This document shows positions 9,249-18,892 of a DNA stretch of 64,000 nucleotides, one piece after another (the stretch's first letter is position 1; the number at the start of each line of letters is the position of its first letter). The notes under the pieces were generated by a model. That model saw only the letters and a program-made list of their open reading frames with translations. It did not search any database and had not been told where the DNA came from. This DNA is from JBBATK01 sp044224515 (GTDB lineage Bacteria > Bacteroidota > Ignavibacteria > Kapaibacteriales > NICIL-2), in NCBI GenBank assembly GCA_044224515.1, contig JBGAKH010000012.1, forward strand, positions 1 through 64,000, written 5' to 3'. A program made the position numbers and the translations under genes.

Positions 9249-11435
9249 TCAGTCAATCTTTACAAGATTTAGACGCAGGCTATTGGAGACCACAGAGATC
9301 GAGCTCAATGCCATGGCGGCACCGGCGTACATGGGGTCTAAACTCCAGCCGAACAAGGGCAAAAAAACTCCGGCTGCCAAAGGAATCAACAACACATTGT
9401 AAGCGAATGCCCACACCAGGTTCTGGCGTATTAGACTTCGGGTTAAGCTCGATAAGCGAAAGAAGCGAGTGAGCGAAGCTACCTGAGAATGAAGGAGGAC
9501 AATGTCGGAGGCGTTCATCGCAACATCTGTTCCGCGTCCCATAGCTATACTGAAATCGGCTCTGGCCAAAGACTGCGCGTCATTCACGCCATCACCTACC
9601 ATTGCCACAAGTCGATGCCGATCTTGCAAGTCCTTCACAACCAATTCTTTCATCTCCGGTGTACACTGAGACCGTGCCTCAACAATTCCCAGATCCTGAG
9701 CGCTTCGCTGAACTTTGTCATCGTGGTCACCGGAAAGTATATGCAGAGCATAGCCCATCTCGCGCAAGGTCTTGATGTGCGAACGTGTGGATGCTGTCAC
9801 AGCGTCTTGAACGGGAATACGTGCAATCAATTCCGTCTGAAGTGCAACAAAGACGCCTTCGGATTCTCCCGGTTCATAGCCTCGTTCTTTCATGAAGCGA
9901 GCAGACCCGATGGAATAGACTTTGTCTGCAACCACGGCTTCCACACCACGTCCCGGATACTCTGTACAAGCATCCAAGTGAATGGGCTTCAGGTCACTAC
10001 GTTCCGACAAGACCTGACATATGGCATGAGCAATCGGGTGTCGTGAGTGTCGCTCTGCAGCATAGACAACGGAAAGCACTTCAGTTTGCAGGACGTCTTG
10101 TGCAATCCACTCGCATGCATCGATATCCGGAACAACTGTGGTCAAGGTTCCTGTTTTGTCGAAAATGATGTCATCAACTTCGGCAGCACGTTCCAAGACA
10201 TCCGCATTGCGCACAAGCACACCCAAGTCTGCAGCACGACCCACTGCCACCATGATTGCCGTCGGAGCAGCCAGTCCTAGTGCACAAGGACACGCCACAA
10301 CGAGGACTGCAATCATTGAATTCAAAGCTTGAGGCAGTGCAGTTGTACCGGCGAAGAATAACCAGCCAACGAAGGTCAAGAGAGAAATGACGATGATTGA
10401 GGGAACAAATCGTTGCGAAACAAAATCAACTAAGCGTTGAGCCGTGATCTTTGTCTCTTGCGCTTCTTGCACCGCAAGACGTATTGACGCAAGCAGCGTA
10501 TCATCCGAAGCACTCGTCGTTTCGACAACCAAGGTCCCGTTGAGCAGCACCGTTCCTGCGAATACAAGATCGCCCTCCGTTTTCCGGGCAGCCGCAGACT
10601 CTCCGCTAAAAAGCTTTTCGTCGCAGCTTCCACTTCCTTCTCGAACGATACCATCAACCGGAACGGATTCACCTGTACGTACTACAACGGTATCTCCTCG
10701 CACAAGTTCTTCGGTGTCACACTCCAGAAGTTGTCCTTCTTTGCGCACAAAAGCGCGCGCGGGTTGCAGCACCTTTAACGATTCAATGGCAGCTCCGGAT
10801 CGGTGACGCGCTCGCGCCTCAATGCTCTTTCCGAGCAATACGAAAGCAATGACCATCACGGCCGATTCGAAAGCGAGGTGAGGATGCAGTCCATGTTCCA
10901 TGAGCTGATCATGAGCGACCAGAACACCTATACTCCACAGCACTGCCAGACCTGTACTCAGTGCAATGAGAGTGTCCATAGAGCTTTGCCGGATGCGAGC
11001 TTGCTTCCAAGCATGCTCAAAAAACTCAGCTCCGGCATACGCAAGACTCACAACTGAGAATACGAGTTGCAGGTACTGCGTCCAATTCGGTGCGTCCATC
11101 CACATGGAAAGACCCACTACCGGAAGTGCGCAAATCCATGCAACAATATTTCTTCGCTTCAGTCGCTGTTCTTCTGCCTGACGCTTCTGCTCAAGAGATG
11201 ATTCGTAAGAACGTTCAGCAGGCAAGACGTCGAAACCAAATGGCTGAAGAAGCTCGTGAAAACGATCAAGATTGGTCTCCGCACTGTTATACTCAATAAC
11301 AGCACTCGTTCCTGCGAAGTGCACCTCCGCTGAGCGTACTCCGGGCTCTTTACTCAACAGAGTAGAGACAGAGTGAGCGCAGGATGCGCAATGCATACCG
11401 CTAACAGAGTAGCGCTTTCGTACGGTTAAATCCAT
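9249..11435 (-). CDS. copA: Copper-translocating P-type ATPase
   Basis: A 728-residue P1B-1 ATPase that exports Cu(I) across the inner membrane. One N-terminal heavy-metal domain carries GMHCASC (Cys16, Cys19). Further motifs are the transmembrane CPC (382-384, in ACPCALG), the phosphorylation site DKTGT (426-430), the HP motif in SRHPIAHAI, the hinge GDGVND, and the late-helix residues YN (FAYNVLL) and MALSS, which together fit copper rather than zinc. The actuator TGE is SGES here (277-280), a conservative Thr-to-Ser change. It lies 27 bp downstream of a copper-chaperone gene on the same strand, so the two are probably co-transcribed. No CsoR, CueR or CopY regulator is adjacent. Confidence 0.95.
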   Translation of the reverse strand: MDLTVRKRYSVSGMHCASCAHSVSTLLSKEPGVRSAEVHFAGTSAVIEYNSAETNLDRFHELLQPFGFDVLPAERSYESSLEQKRQAEEQRLKRRNIVAWICALPVVGLSMWMDAPNWTQYLQLVFSVVSLAYAGAEFFEHAWKQARIRQSSMDTLIALSTGLAVLWSIGVLVAHDQLMEHGLHPHLAFESAVMVIAFVLLGKSIEARARHRSGAAIESLKVLQPARAFVRKEGQLLECDTEELVRGDTVVVRTGESVPVDGIVREGSGSCDEKLFSGESAAARKTEGDLVFAGTVLLNGTLVVETTSASDDTLLASIRLAVQEAQETKITAQRLVDFVSQRFVPSIIVISLLTFVGWLFFAGTTALPQALNSMIAVLVVACPCALGLAAPTAIMVAVGRAADLGVLVRNADVLERAAEVDDIIFDKTGTLTTVVPDIDACEWIAQDVLQTEVLSVVYAAERHSRHPIAHAICQVLSERSDLKPIHLDACTEYPGRGVEAVVADKVYSIGSARFMKERGYEPGESEGVFVALQTELIARIPVQDAVTASTRSHIKTLREMGYALHILSGDHDDKVQRSAQDLGIVEARSQCTPEMKELVVKDLQDRHRLVAMVGDGVNDAQSLARADFSIAMGRGTDVAMNASDIVLLHSQVASLTRFFRLSSLTRSLIRQNLVWAFAYNVLLIPLAAGVFLPLFGWSLDPMYAGAAMALSSISVVSNSLRLNLVKID

Positions 11436-11462
11436 TGGGGGATTGACGGGGCGTGAACAGCC

Positions 11463-11714
11463 TTATGCGAGTGCCGGTTTGAAACGATAACCAAGATGCT
11501 CTACGGCATCTTTCATTCCGGGTTTGCACTGCTCAACAGCGGGATCAAACTCAACTTCGGCGACAGAGGACATGAGGTCGACAGAGACAGAGTATACGCC
11601 CGGGACATTTTTAAGAGCTACGAGAACAGAGGCGACGCAGCCTTTGCAGCTCATACCGTCGACAAGAAACTTTTCGACTTCAGTAGGTGGTTCTGACGAA
11701 GCAATCGTGTTCAT
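11463..11714 (-). CDS. copZ: Copper chaperone (heavy-metal-associated domain)
   Basis: An 83-residue HMA-domain protein. The metal-binding motif GMSCKGC (Cys23, Cys26) sits in the usual loop after the first strand, and the rest (VASVLVALKNVPGVYSVSVDL) matches the ferredoxin-like fold of CopZ/Atx1. About 14 extra residues precede the domain. It would hand Cu(I) to the CopA encoded immediately downstream (27 bp gap, same strand). The name copZ is by family and context. Another soft metal cannot be excluded, but CopA's CPC motif and YN/MALSS residues favour copper. Confidence 0.85.
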   Translation of the reverse strand: MNTIASSEPPTEVEKFLVDGMSCKGCVASVLVALKNVPGVYSVSVDLMSSVAEVEFDPAVEQCKPGMKDAVEHLGYRFKPALA

Positions 11715-11935
11715 TGGTTTTCGGTGAAAAGTGATCTCAACAAAAGACAGTCATAGAGCACAGTCTTTGCCTCTCTAAGTCTGACCTAGTATGAAGGCTT
11801 ACACATCCGCAAACTACACTTCGACGCTTCATTGCTACGTACAGGATTTAACAATCGACGTACATGTTTAGAACTCAGGAGCAGGTGCAACAGTACAACC
11901 AAAACCCCTCACAAATCGGCACCGGCTACGCACAA

Positions 11936-11968
11936 CAAAAATCCCCGCCTTCGCGAAGCGAGGCGGGG
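11936..11968 (-). terminator. Rho-independent terminator of the LiaF-like gene
   Basis: A hairpin with CCCCGCC/GGCGGGG outer arms plus inner TCGC/GCGA pairs (one bulge) at 11943-11968. On the minus strand it is followed by ATTTTTG (11936-11942). It sits about 65 bp downstream of the stop codon at 12033. Confidence 0.8.
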
Positions 11969-12032
11969 TTAAAAAGAACTTTCCAAGATGCACACTCCCG
12001 ATGCGTGGAGTGCGCGATCTGCCTACAGAATA

Positions 12033-12743
12033 CTAGTTTTTTATTTCCATTCCACCGAAGGCTACAGACGCGCGAACGGTCAGCGTATGCACATTATCTG
12101 CCATTGAGGGATGGATGATCGTATCGTTTTGTATACCACCGAAAATCGGGGTGCCTTGAACAACGACTTTCCAGGATTGCGGCACTTTAATCTCGACTCC
12201 GCCAAAGGTACAGTCGATATCCAGAGATGCTTCCGTGCTTGCCATTTCGGCTGAACGCAGATCTAACTCAACGCCTCCGAAGAGACTGTTGATGCGTCCA
12301 CCACGAAACTTGCTGGAATTGATACGGTGCGATGTGCCACTAAAAACGGCTGAGATGTCTATGACCTCATCGTTTAAATCAACGGCATTGTTGGATCCCA
12401 TGTTGATATTGAAGGAGCGTTTGACATGCACTTTGGCATCCGCTTCACGATCGCGCAGCAAGAAACCAATGCCAAACAGGATGAGACCGAGAGGTAAGGC
12501 TGTAGCCCAAAAATCAGTTCCCGTCAAGTGATTGGCTATAAGCAAGCCACCAAGTCCGATTAGAACCAGACCACCCATCAACTTGTTAGGTCTGTTGATG
12601 ATCTGAACCACGCCCACCGCCACTAGTATCAAGGGCCACCATATTTCGAATACTTCACCGAATGGAAAGCCAACCGTGTTTTCCAGAAGAAAGCCGGCGC
12701 CAACCGCAATTAAAATCACACCAACCCAAATCCGTGATTTCAT
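12033..12743 (-). CDS. LiaF-like membrane protein (DUF5668-type N-terminus)
   Basis: A 236-residue protein. Its first 110 residues form about four short hydrophobic segments rich in Gly (IWVGVILIAVGAGFLL, WWPLILVAVGVVQII, GGLVLIGLGGLLIA, ALPLGLILFGIGFLL). This is the LiaI/LiaF-type membrane region. The remaining 120 residues are a beta-helix-like cytoplasmic or surface domain with repeated FGG turns (SLFGGVEL, TFGGVEI, IFGGIQN, AFGGMEI), typical of the cell-wall-active antibiotic response family. In Firmicutes LiaF modulates an envelope-stress sensor. In this group the role is unknown. A polar linker with RDREADAKVH joins the two halves. No two-component system is adjacent. Confidence 0.85.
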   Translation of the reverse strand: MKSRIWVGVILIAVGAGFLLENTVGFPFGEVFEIWWPLILVAVGVVQIINRPNKLMGGLVLIGLGGLLIANHLTGTDFWATALPLGLILFGIGFLLRDREADAKVHVKRSFNINMGSNNAVDLNDEVIDISAVFSGTSHRINSSKFRGGRINSLFGGVELDLRSAEMASTEASLDIDCTFGGVEIKVPQSWKVVVQGTPIFGGIQNDTIIHPSMADNVHTLTVRASVAFGGMEIKN

Positions 12744-12893
12744 AGGACCTCCTGTTTGTTCCCCTTCACTACGTCGCAGGACTACTGATGTTGCAGCCTG
12801 CCCAAAGAAAAGCCCGGGCTAAGCCTGAATCTGTCAAAAAGAATCAATTTGGCAAAATATGACACGTAAGCAATGCAAGAATAGTCCGAAAAC

Positions 12894-13808
12894 TCAAAGC
12901 AGACATTGCCACGCATCGTCGATACGGTCGAGCATTAGACAGAGCTTTGCGGCTCGGTGCGCGACAAGTGTATCGTCCCCTCTTTCTAAACCTCGAAGAA
13001 TGGCATTCAGTTCCGGCACCAGCCCATCCGGTAGCTGCATACGCACGGACCTAAGGCAGGCGTCCAGCGAAAAGCCGCTCGTGGGACTTGGTATGGACGG
13101 AGACATGGCGAGTCGCGCACAGTCATTGGCACTCAAGACGCTACTCAGGCGAATGTGCTCCGGTAGTTGGTCCATACCCATGCCACGACTTCGTGGTTGT
13201 GCTGCCTCAAAACAGTCTTCCTCTCGTATGCGGGCATACCATTTATAACCCATACGGGCAACTAAGTCCATTTTTCGAGGATCAATGGTCCCATTGGTCA
13301 TAACCTCTTCTTTTACATGCAGGCGCAGCACTTTCAACAGCATGATATTGCCGTTTCCACCAAGTTCTCGAAAGAGCTCAATGTTCTGGATCAGCTCGCA
13401 TTCCATCGAAAAGCAGGATTCCGCCACATATGGCACGGGCACCACATCACCCATGCACTTTGTCAAGCCGGACTTCACATACTCGTCAACACCGTACTCG
13501 TAGTCGGTGGATGCCAGGTTCATTTGATGAACAAATGAGTGACTTACCATACTGATAGTACACTGACCCGTTTGCAGAATATTTAGGAGAGTGTCTTTTT
13601 CACGTCCACTAGCCGCGGCGATAGCCGGGCCTATGGCCACCACAGGGGGCTTCGAGGCAAAAGAGTTGAAAAAGCTAAATGGAGCTAGATTTACTTGTCC
13701 GGAAGCGTTCACGGAACTGACGAAGGCTATGGGACGTGGCGCAACACCGCTTAATAGAATCTGGTGAAAATCGCGGTGGGCTATGGTAGACGGATCGTAG
13801 TGGATCAT
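12894..13808 (-). CDS. Flavin reductase-like FMN-binding protein
   Basis: A 304-residue protein of the flavin reductase-like split-barrel family (DIM6/NTAB group). The N-terminal 200 residues carry the family pattern: RDFHQILLSGVAPRPIAFVSS, then NLAPFSFFNSFASKPPVVAIG, where the conserved Asn-Ala-Pro and Ser-Phe residues hold the flavin phosphate, followed by DTLLNILQTGQCTIS. The last 100 residues extend beyond the usual 190-220-residue family length as a helical tail (LSSVLSANDCARLAM...). Members bind FMN and reduce or use flavin with NAD(P)H. The actual substrate is unknown. It is monocistronic as far as I can see. Confidence 0.85.
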   Translation of the reverse strand: MIHYDPSTIAHRDFHQILLSGVAPRPIAFVSSVNASGQVNLAPFSFFNSFASKPPVVAIGPAIAAASGREKDTLLNILQTGQCTISMVSHSFVHQMNLASTDYEYGVDEYVKSGLTKCMGDVVPVPYVAESCFSMECELIQNIELFRELGGNGNIMLLKVLRLHVKEEVMTNGTIDPRKMDLVARMGYKWYARIREEDCFEAAQPRSRGMGMDQLPEHIRLSSVLSANDCARLAMSPSIPSPTSGFSLDACLRSVRMQLPDGLVPELNAILRGLERGDDTLVAHRAAKLCLMLDRIDDAWQCLL

Positions 13809-14115
13809 GCGCTCTGCAACCGATCAATGATGAAGGAATCAGATACAAAGATATCACCAAGAGCTGTGCCGCTCATCCGGGCAACACACTCTACATTAGG
13901 CACGGACGGCTATTTTCGGAACAGCTATTCCTATGACAACACCGACATCTTCAGTCTGACGACATGAATCTTAACTTTTTTGTGACAACTCTTCTGGCTG
14001 CGAATCGCACAAGTCCGTAATTTTACACGATGCTTTTGCTATGCATCGGCCTACGGCCGCTGCCGGGGAAGCAAAAACAATAGTGAACCTTCACACCTTT
14101 TTAAGGATCCTTTCA
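13809..14115. other. Divergent intergenic region upstream of the peptide ABC operon
   Basis: About 300 bp between the divergent flavin reductase-like gene and the ABC importer operon. A small hairpin CGGCC-TAC-GGCCG lies at about 14046-14058 in the leader of the importer. AAGGAT at 14103-14108 is the probable ribosome-binding site for the ATG at 14116. I see no convincing promoter boxes. Confidence 0.4.
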
Positions 14116-16062
14116 ATGCGTACAAGCACCTCGCTTCTACTTGTAACGCTTGCATTGCTCTTTACCATGAGCTGTAAACGCAAGCAAGAGTACAAAATGC
14201 CGCCAAGCAATTCGAAGAATTTCTCTCTTTGGCACAAAGTCGACACTCCTGCGGGAGCTGACCCAAGCGTCGCGGACAGTTTAGGCGGCAACGGTTTCGA
14301 GAAGATTGCAGATAAAATGGGTTTTGTTACCTACGTACCCAAAGACGATGAACTCAAGTACTTCGGAGATTCGCGCGCTGTGAAAGGTGGCGAGTTTCGT
14401 ATTGTGTCCGAGCAATTTCCGGCTACCTTTCGTCCGGAAGGACAAAACTCCACCAGCGTCTACAATCAAGACGTCAAAGCCATAGTCTATGAAACATTGC
14501 TCGGCACGCATCCTCTAACCAACGAGTACATGCCCAGCTTGGCTTCGCACTGGAAAATCAGCGAAGACAAGATGACCTTTACCTTCCGTATCAATCCGAA
14601 CGCGCGCTTCTCGGACGGCAATCCGGTGACTTCGGAAGACGTGATCGCTTCCTACAAGCTTCAAATGGACGAAACCATATTGGAACCCTCCGCTCAGCTT
14701 GTGTACTCGAAGTTTGAAATGCCTGTGGCAATTTCGAAGTACATCGTTCAGGTTCGCACAAAGACTTTGAACTTCCGCAACCTTCTGTACTTCTCAGGAA
14801 TGTTGATTCAGTCATCGAAGGAAATTGGCAAGCTGACCGGTAAAGAGTATTTGGAAAAGTACAACCAGGTGATGCCGGTAGGTTCAGGTCCGTATATTCT
14901 TTTGACCCAAGACATTAAAGATGGTGTTCAGTATATCATGACACGTCGTGACGACTACTGGGCAAAAGATGACCCGGTGAACAAGTATGCCGGTAACTTC
15001 GACCGAATTGTCTATGAAGTCGTCCGTGATAACCCGACGCTTCAATATGAGAAGTTCAAGAACGGCGAAGGTGACTGTTTCCGTTTCAACATGGCAACCA
15101 CTGAAAAGTGGATTAAAGACACCGAGTACGATGCAATCAAGCATGGCTGGGTGAAGCGTATGCGCGTCTTTAACGAAGCACCGATGGGTACTGCCGGATA
15201 TGCGTTCAACATGCGCAAAGAACCGTGGAACGACATTAAGGTTCGCGTTGCATTTGCTCACCTCGTTCCTCGCAAGCAAATCATCGAGAAGCTGCTCTAC
15301 AATGAGTATGAGCCCTACGATACAGAGTATCCCAATTCTGTCTACGAATGCCCGAGCAACGAAAAGATAGAGTACGACCCCGCACTCGCAAACAAATTGC
15401 TCGATGAAGCCGGTTGGTCACAACGAAATGCTCAGGGTATTCGCGTAAAGAACGGCAAAGCGTTGTCTTTCGAATTGGCTATCACCAAACCTGTTGAGCG
15501 TTTTGTGACTCCAACTCAACAAGAACTTCGTAAAGCCGGTATCGATATGCAGCTCAAGTTCGAAGACTGGCCAACAACCATCAAGAATATCGACGCACGT
15601 AACTTCGAGGTCTTCTACTTTGGTTATGGTGGATTGGTTATTCCGAATCCGGAAACCTCTATGAAGTCAAGTCTAGCCGACAAGAGTGACAACAATAACA
15701 TCCAGGGCATCAAGAACGAGCGCGTAGATCAACTCTGCGATGCTTATGACAAAGCCTTCGATGTAAAAGAGCAGATTAAGATCATCCGCGAGATTGACTC
15801 CATTGCCGCATCGATCCATTACAATGTTCAGCAGTGGAATCCCCGCGGCATTCGCTTCGCCTACTGGGACAAGTTCGGCATGCCGGAGTTTGTGGCTCCG
15901 CGTCTGACCCAGTTATCGTATCTCTATCGTACTCTCGCAATGACCTGGTGGTACGATCCTGAGAAGGCAGCAGCCATCGACGCAGCGAAAGCAGCAAAGA
16001 AAGACGTTGACGGACCGAAGACGATCCAAGAGAATCGCTTCTGGAAAGAACACAAGTTGTAA
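14116..16062 (+). CDS. ABC peptide importer, substrate-binding lipoprotein (family 5, YejA-like)
   Basis: The 648-residue periplasmic binding component of the transporter encoded by the next four genes. I choose the ATG at 14116 because it starts a clear lipoprotein signal (MRTSTSLLLVTLALLFTMSC, lipid on Cys20) and follows an AAGGAT ribosome-binding site. The frame stays open upstream to 14041. The body matches family-5 solute-binding proteins: VYETLLGTHPLTNEYMPSLA, WKISEDKMTFTFRINPNARFSDG, then DVIASYKL. The GDSRAVKGGEFRI entry resembles YejA-type members. It probably binds oligopeptides. The exact ligand is unknown. Confidence 0.93.
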   Translation: MRTSTSLLLVTLALLFTMSCKRKQEYKMPPSNSKNFSLWHKVDTPAGADPSVADSLGGNGFEKIADKMGFVTYVPKDDELKYFGDSRAVKGGEFRIVSEQFPATFRPEGQNSTSVYNQDVKAIVYETLLGTHPLTNEYMPSLASHWKISEDKMTFTFRINPNARFSDGNPVTSEDVIASYKLQMDETILEPSAQLVYSKFEMPVAISKYIVQVRTKTLNFRNLLYFSGMLIQSSKEIGKLTGKEYLEKYNQVMPVGSGPYILLTQDIKDGVQYIMTRRDDYWAKDDPVNKYAGNFDRIVYEVVRDNPTLQYEKFKNGEGDCFRFNMATTEKWIKDTEYDAIKHGWVKRMRVFNEAPMGTAGYAFNMRKEPWNDIKVRVAFAHLVPRKQIIEKLLYNEYEPYDTEYPNSVYECPSNEKIEYDPALANKLLDEAGWSQRNAQGIRVKNGKALSFELAITKPVERFVTPTQQELRKAGIDMQLKFEDWPTTIKNIDARNFEVFYFGYGGLVIPNPETSMKSSLADKSDNNNIQGIKNERVDQLCDAYDKAFDVKEQIKIIREIDSIAASIHYNVQQWNPRGIRFAYWDKFGMPEFVAPRLTQLSYLYRTLAMTWWYDPEKAAAIDAAKAAKKDVDGPKTIQENRFWKEHKL

Positions 16063-16092
16063 TCCCTGTCTCATCGCTTTTCTTCCGTTCAA

Positions 16093-16126
16093 AGAGCCGC
16101 TTGTAGCCAAGCGGCTCTTTTTTTTT
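16093..16126 (+). terminator. Terminator or attenuator after the binding-protein gene
   Basis: A perfect 11-bp stem AGAGCCGCTTG/CAAGCGGCTCT with loop TAGC, followed by a run of nine or so T (to 16126). It lies between the binding-protein gene and the permease genes. It could therefore let the binding protein be made in excess over the membrane components. Confidence 0.85.
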
Positions 16127-16441
16127 GGAAACAGGCAAGTCACATACAACGCCACAAGCACAGACTGCACCGCCGCAAGCATTTGTGTATTGAATGAGTA
16201 GGTTATACGAACGATACATGATCACAAACCGAACTACAGCACCTGGACTAGCATTTGGCAACGCGTTGAGAAGAAAGCCTAAATGGCTCAAAAATTCTCA
16301 AGAAATGCCTTTCCGAAAGCCTCGCAGATACTATTTTTACGCAGACGGGGACTGACTGTTCACCTCGAACACGATGCAAGACTCCACGACACTCTTTTCG
16401 CAGCCTCTGCGGAAGAACGAAACACCATATTTGGCTGAATC
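16127..16441 (+). other. Intergenic region with a possible 51-codon ORF
   Basis: About 315 bp between the terminator and the permease genes. It contains an ORF of 51 codons (16283-16438, starting MAQKFSRNAFPKAS) that ends 3 bp before the permease ATG. I know no homologue and see no strong ribosome-binding site, so it may be spurious or a translated leader of the permease gene. A promoter for the downstream genes may also lie here, but none is evident. Confidence 0.3.
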
Positions 16442-17677
16442 ATGTTCTCATACTTTGTACGACGCATCCTTCTAACCATTCCGACCTTTATTGGCTGCAC
16501 CCTGGTCGTGTTCTGTATTGTGCAATTGGCGCCGGGAGGACCTCTTGAGCAGCAACTGATGGCACTCAAGCGTGGAAGCACGGAGTCCGGTGGTGCATCG
16601 AACGTACAAGGACAAGCATTGCCGACCGAGGCATTGAATGAACTAAAGCGATTCTACGGCTTCGATAAACCCCTCCACATCCGTTACTTAATCTGGTTGG
16701 GAGTCTGGAAACGCGAAGCGGAGTCGTACAACCTACAACCGGAGACACGGCGCCTGGTTGGCGACGGCAAGAGTGTTATGATCAAGGGCAGTCCGGGTAA
16801 TTGGAAAGTCTACGATGCTGACAGCCCCGAAACCGAGGTAGCAGGCTGGCAGATTGGGCAAAGCACGAACGACAGCGGACAGGTATCCTTCCGTGTGTTT
16901 CGTGAGGAGTTTAGTGGAATCTTGACCGGCAACTTTGGAAAGTCCTACACCTATCGCAAACCCGTGTTGCAGCTGATTGAAGACCGAATGCCGATCTCGA
17001 TACAGTTTGGGATTATCAGTTTCATTCTCACCTATATCGTGTGCCTGTATCTGGGTATTCAGAAAGCGCTAAACCACAACTCGACCTTCGACTTCATTTC
17101 TTCATCCATCGTTTTTATTGCCTACTCCGTGCCCGGATGGGCATTGGGCGCGGTGCTGGTGGTACTTCTTGGCACTAGTAATTTCTTGGCCATATTTCCC
17201 TTGGGAGGGTTCCAAGACAAGATGTACAGTGAGCTTCCGCTGCTCGACAAAATCATAGACCGAGCAAGTCACTTTGTTCTGCCCTTGGTTTCCTACTCGC
17301 TGGGAGGCTTTGCCACACTTACCATGTTGATGAAGAATTCTCTGCTCGAAAATTTATCGCAAGACTATGTACGCACAGCCTTCGCCAAAGGTATCCGTGA
17401 GCAACGAGTGATTTGGCTGCACGCAATGCGCAACTCTATCATTCCAAGCGCTGCGGGCATTGGCTACGTGATTGTCTTGTTTGTTACGGGATCCTATCTT
17501 ATCGAGTCGGTCTTCAATATCGATGGCATCGGCAAGCTGTCGTTTGAAGCCGTAGTAAGCCGCGATTATCCTATTGTCTTCTGTTTTACCGTGATTTCGG
17601 TAACGATAACCCTGGTTGGTTCCATTTTGTCGGACCTTGCCGTTTCGCTCGTTGACCCACGTATTCGCTACCGCTAG
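16442..17677 (+). CDS. ABC peptide importer, inner-membrane permease (YejB/OppB family)
   Basis: A 411-residue permease. The first helix (FVRRILLTIPTFIGCTLVVFCIVQLAPGG) and the following GGPLEQQ are characteristic of YejB-type OppB/DppB permeases. A periplasmic insert of roughly 130 residues (about 38-165) separates the first helix from the rest, making the protein longer than ordinary OppB (about 310) and YejB (about 360). The C-terminal half holds the permease signature with the EAA loop (YVRTAFAKGIREQRVIWLHAMRNSIIP). It pairs with the next gene to form the channel. The gap to that gene is 42 bp. Confidence 0.92.
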   Translation: MFSYFVRRILLTIPTFIGCTLVVFCIVQLAPGGPLEQQLMALKRGSTESGGASNVQGQALPTEALNELKRFYGFDKPLHIRYLIWLGVWKREAESYNLQPETRRLVGDGKSVMIKGSPGNWKVYDADSPETEVAGWQIGQSTNDSGQVSFRVFREEFSGILTGNFGKSYTYRKPVLQLIEDRMPISIQFGIISFILTYIVCLYLGIQKALNHNSTFDFISSSIVFIAYSVPGWALGAVLVVLLGTSNFLAIFPLGGFQDKMYSELPLLDKIIDRASHFVLPLVSYSLGGFATLTMLMKNSLLENLSQDYVRTAFAKGIREQRVIWLHAMRNSIIPSAAGIGYVIVLFVTGSYLIESVFNIDGIGKLSFEAVVSRDYPIVFCFTVISVTITLVGSILSDLAVSLVDPRIRYR

Positions 17678-17719
17678 GCATCGAGTACGGCAGATTCACA
17701 GAATTCAACTCTTGATCTT

Positions 17720-18859
17720 ATGTCAAAAAACAACACTGCAGCTCCGGCACAGAAAATTCTGAGCATTAATCAAAGACGATGGAAAAAGTTTAAGACCATT
17801 CGTCGTGGTTATTTGTCGCTGATCATTCTGCTCAGCCTCTATATTCTGTCGTTCTTCCTTCCAATTGTCATCAACAACAAGGCTCTGTACGTTTCATACA
17901 ACGGCAACAGTTACTTCCCGGCATTTCGGGATTTGTTGGACATACCCGTTATCGGAGCGATCGGTGGCCCACCGTTTATTAGTGGTGAGACCTTAGGGCA
18001 AGTCGGTAACAAAGCCGAATGCACCTATCGTGAATTGCAAAAGCAGTACAAGGAGCAGGGCGGACAGAACACGGTCATCATGCCGCTATACCCTTTCAGT
18101 CCTATTGAAGACATCTCCGTACCGGGCAATGAGACCTTCGTAGCACCCTTTGCTACCAAAGACGGAACAACGCTCCCGCGCCCGCTTGGCACCGACGATC
18201 GCGGTCGCGATGTGCTCGCACGCCTGGCTTATGGCTTTCAAATCTCCATGTCATTTGCTCTGCTCGTTGCAATTATTGAGTATTTGATCGGCATTCCAAT
18301 TGGCGCATTCATGGGATACTTTGGCGGCAAGTTCGACTTGTTGATGCAGCGCTTCATTGAAATTTGGCAGTCACTGCCCTTCCTTTTCTTGATTATTATC
18401 CTCGTTTCCATCTTCCGTCCGAGCTTCTTCCTCCTTGTGTGCATTTTGTCAGCCTTTGCTTGGATCAGCATCGCCGCTCAGATGCGTGCTCAGTACTACA
18501 GAGAAAAGACTCGCGACTACGTATCGGCAGCTGTCTCTATCGGTGTTCCCACATGGTCAATCCTGATCAAGCACATTCTGCCAAACACTTTGGTTCCCAT
18601 CATCACTTTCTTCCCCTTTGCAATCGTTGGGGGTATTGGTTCTCTCGTGAGCATTGAGTTCTTGGGTTTCGGACTTGCGCCGCCCACTCCAAGCTGGGGC
18701 GAAATGGTGGGTGTGGGCTTGCGTGAAATCACAAGCGGATACTGGTGGATGGTACTTGTACCACTTGGCGCCATGTTCGTGACCTTGCTTTTGGTGGTCT
18801 TCATTGGCGAAGCGGTACGTGAAGCATTTGATCCTAAAACATTCAGCAGACTGCGCTAA
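17720..18859 (+). CDS. ABC peptide importer, inner-membrane permease (YejE/OppC family)
   Basis: A 379-residue permease. The N-terminus (INQRRWKKFKTIRRGYLSLIILL) and the following VSYNGNSYFPAFRDLL closely follow the layout of YejE, which has the same SPVNQARW...RRGYWSL and RYDGSWYFP pattern. The core contains LGTDDRGRDVLARLAYG, the FGGKFDLLMQRFIEIWQSLPFLF region, and the EAA loop around DYVSAAVSIGVPTWSILIKHILPN. The C-terminus IGEAVREAFDPKTF is also the YejE pattern. It forms a heterodimeric channel with the preceding gene product. Confidence 0.93.
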   Translation: MSKNNTAAPAQKILSINQRRWKKFKTIRRGYLSLIILLSLYILSFFLPIVINNKALYVSYNGNSYFPAFRDLLDIPVIGAIGGPPFISGETLGQVGNKAECTYRELQKQYKEQGGQNTVIMPLYPFSPIEDISVPGNETFVAPFATKDGTTLPRPLGTDDRGRDVLARLAYGFQISMSFALLVAIIEYLIGIPIGAFMGYFGGKFDLLMQRFIEIWQSLPFLFLIIILVSIFRPSFFLLVCILSAFAWISIAAQMRAQYYREKTRDYVSAAVSIGVPTWSILIKHILPNTLVPIITFFPFAIVGGIGSLVSIEFLGFGLAPPTPSWGEMVGVGLREITSGYWWMVLVPLGAMFVTLLLVVFIGEAVREAFDPKTFSRLR

Positions 18860-18892
18860 GCGCTCTGTGATTCGAGAACAACATTTCCGTTC

